A stretch of DNA of 64,000 bases, from NCBI GenBank assembly GCA_023974075.1, contig JAMFTG010000055.1, forward strand, positions 558,001 to 622,000. The letters are read 5' to 3'. Made by a program: the position numbers and the translations under genes. This stretch comes from Chaenocephalus aceratus (lineage: Eukaryota; Chordata; Actinopteri; Perciformes; Channichthyidae). Shown here piece after piece: positions 63,493-64,000 of the stretch (positions within the stretch are counted from its first letter, which is position 1; each line of letters begins with the position of its first letter). The notes beneath the pieces were generated by a model that saw only the letters and a list, made by a program, of their open reading frames with translations, was not told where the DNA came from and searched no databases.

Positions 63493-63553
63493 ACCTGTCA
63501 CATTCCATGCATACTAATGTGATGAAAGTGGCATTTGTATAACTACTGATGTT

Positions 63554-63937
63554 AAGCGTTTAAATAAATCACATCTACCTTCGTTTCCACATTATTAAAG
63601 CAATAAAACCATACAAACACCAGCATTTGTTTCAGTGTTTGTATATAGAAGCAGCTTTTTATTTATTTTATGCAGATTCTTATATTCAAGCATGTGATAA
63701 TACAATTCCAGAATATTTATATATATGTATATTTAGTCAATTAAGGTTTATAAAAATAGTTAAAATGGTATTGATGATTCATTATTTTTACAAACATGGG
63801 CAAAACATTGAAAAGCAGATATTTTAATTATATTAAATGTTATATTGATTAAAGAACACTCCCCTTGTCACGGTGTTATTGATGATCTGTCTCTCCGTGC
63901 TCTCTGATTCGCTGTTATCTGATTCTCATGTATTAAT
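63554..63937. other. Right flank of element 2, no gene seen
   Basis: AT-rich non-coding sequence after the TSD. Confidence 0.5.
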
Positions 63938-64000
63938 AGGCTTGTTTGAGACACATTGCGGCTCGCCTCGAAAGTAGACGAGAGTAGCCGATCGCAGCCG
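63938..64000 (+). mobile_element. Start of a second copy of the AGA-TSD MITE
   Basis: AGGCTTGTTTGAGACACATT and the following bases equal, inverted, the right end of the MITE at 62841-62903. The element runs off the window end. Confidence 0.85.

Larger units (their letters stand above)
52967..63547. mobile_element. Palindromic Polinton/adintovirus-like element 2 (TSD GATGTT)
   Basis: Termini AGTAGTTATAC (left) and GTATAACTACT (right), with an exact 6-bp repeat GATGTT at 52961-52966 and 63548-63553. The 6-bp duplication and AG start are the hallmarks of Polinton/Maverick insertion. The halves are inverted copies: 54291-54995/61093-61797, 55144-56327/59760-60944 and 57077-57342/58756-59021 share one axis. 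The right arm continues past the left arm's break at 57342 to include a possible Bcl-2-like gene and the first codons of the basic-protein gene. One right-arm integrase frame is intact. No PolB, capsid, ATPase or protease is seen. The two arms differ at several residues per protein, so it is older, or less homogenised, than element 1. Confidence 0.9.
57343..63547 (-). repeat. Right arm of palindrome 2, with unpaired centre
   Basis: 58756-63547 pairs with the left arm. 57343-58755 is unpaired but is normal right-arm sequence (start of the basic-protein gene, non-coding repeats, possible Bcl-2-like gene). Carries a MITE (61912-62903) and lacks most of the 53463 ORF. Confidence 0.85.

Noticed and set aside
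1186..63547. The palindromes as pure assembly artefacts
   Set aside because: Element 2 has a perfect TSD and arm-specific mutations and insertions. Element 1 has an arm-specific 0.9-kb deletion and an asymmetric centre. An artefactual mirror would be exact. Element 1, lacking a TSD, still deserves read-level confirmation.

Overview
The window looks like teleost fish nuclear DNA, probably percomorph. It has intron-split vertebrate genes, long AT-rich non-coding stretches, CA microsatellites, many hAT, PIF/Harbinger and LINE relics typical of fish, and a 100-bp assembly gap (29877-29976). Two host genes, both on the + strand, are supported by spliced reading frames. One is a small lamin-tail-domain gene (about 30.0-33.5 kb). 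The other is a secreted FAD-dependent L-amino-acid oxidase (coding exons from 36123 to 50661), whose introns are loaded with transposons and tandem arrays.

The most striking content is two giant palindromic elements, at 1186-15541 and 52967-63547. Each is built from two inverted copies of one end of a Polinton/Maverick (adintovirus-like) element. The arms carry a retrovirus-type integrase with a C-terminal chromodomain, a family of small proteins that share the start M(D/E)(L/Q)RK(T/A)K, a possible Bcl-2-like protein, a very basic protein and other unrecognised ORFs. No DNA polymerase B, capsid, packaging ATPase or protease is present. The second element has termini AGTAGTTATAC...GTATAACTACT and a perfect 6-bp target-site duplication GATGTT, so the palindrome behaved as one transposing unit. 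The first has the same kind of termini but no matching duplication, and its arms are almost identical. The architecture recalls the end-duplicated, snap-back defective genomes known from protein-primed linear DNA viruses such as adenoviruses. My inference is that these are integrated, integrase-encoding defective or satellite Polintons.

Layout: 1-1185 AT-rich DNA and a dead hAT/KIAA1586-like gene; 1186-15541 palindrome 1; 15.5-18.3 kb repeats; 18367-20933 a hAT element (8-bp TSD CCGACAGT) containing a second hAT (18606-19888, TSD ACTGTAGG); 22.1-26.2 kb PIF/Harbinger-like ends interrupted by a foldback element (23219-26124, 7-bp TSD GATCTAC); 26.2-29.9 kb LINE and DNA-transposon relics; 30.0-33.5 kb lamin-tail gene with a MITE in an intron; 35.6-50.7 kb L-amino-acid oxidase with intronic hAT, MITE, a roughly 24-copy 72-bp array and a second member of the 7-bp-TSD foldback family; 50.7-52.9 kb repeats and a LINE scrap; 52967-63547 palindrome 2, with a MITE (TSD AGA) inserted in its right arm; 63938 onward, the start of another copy of that MITE.
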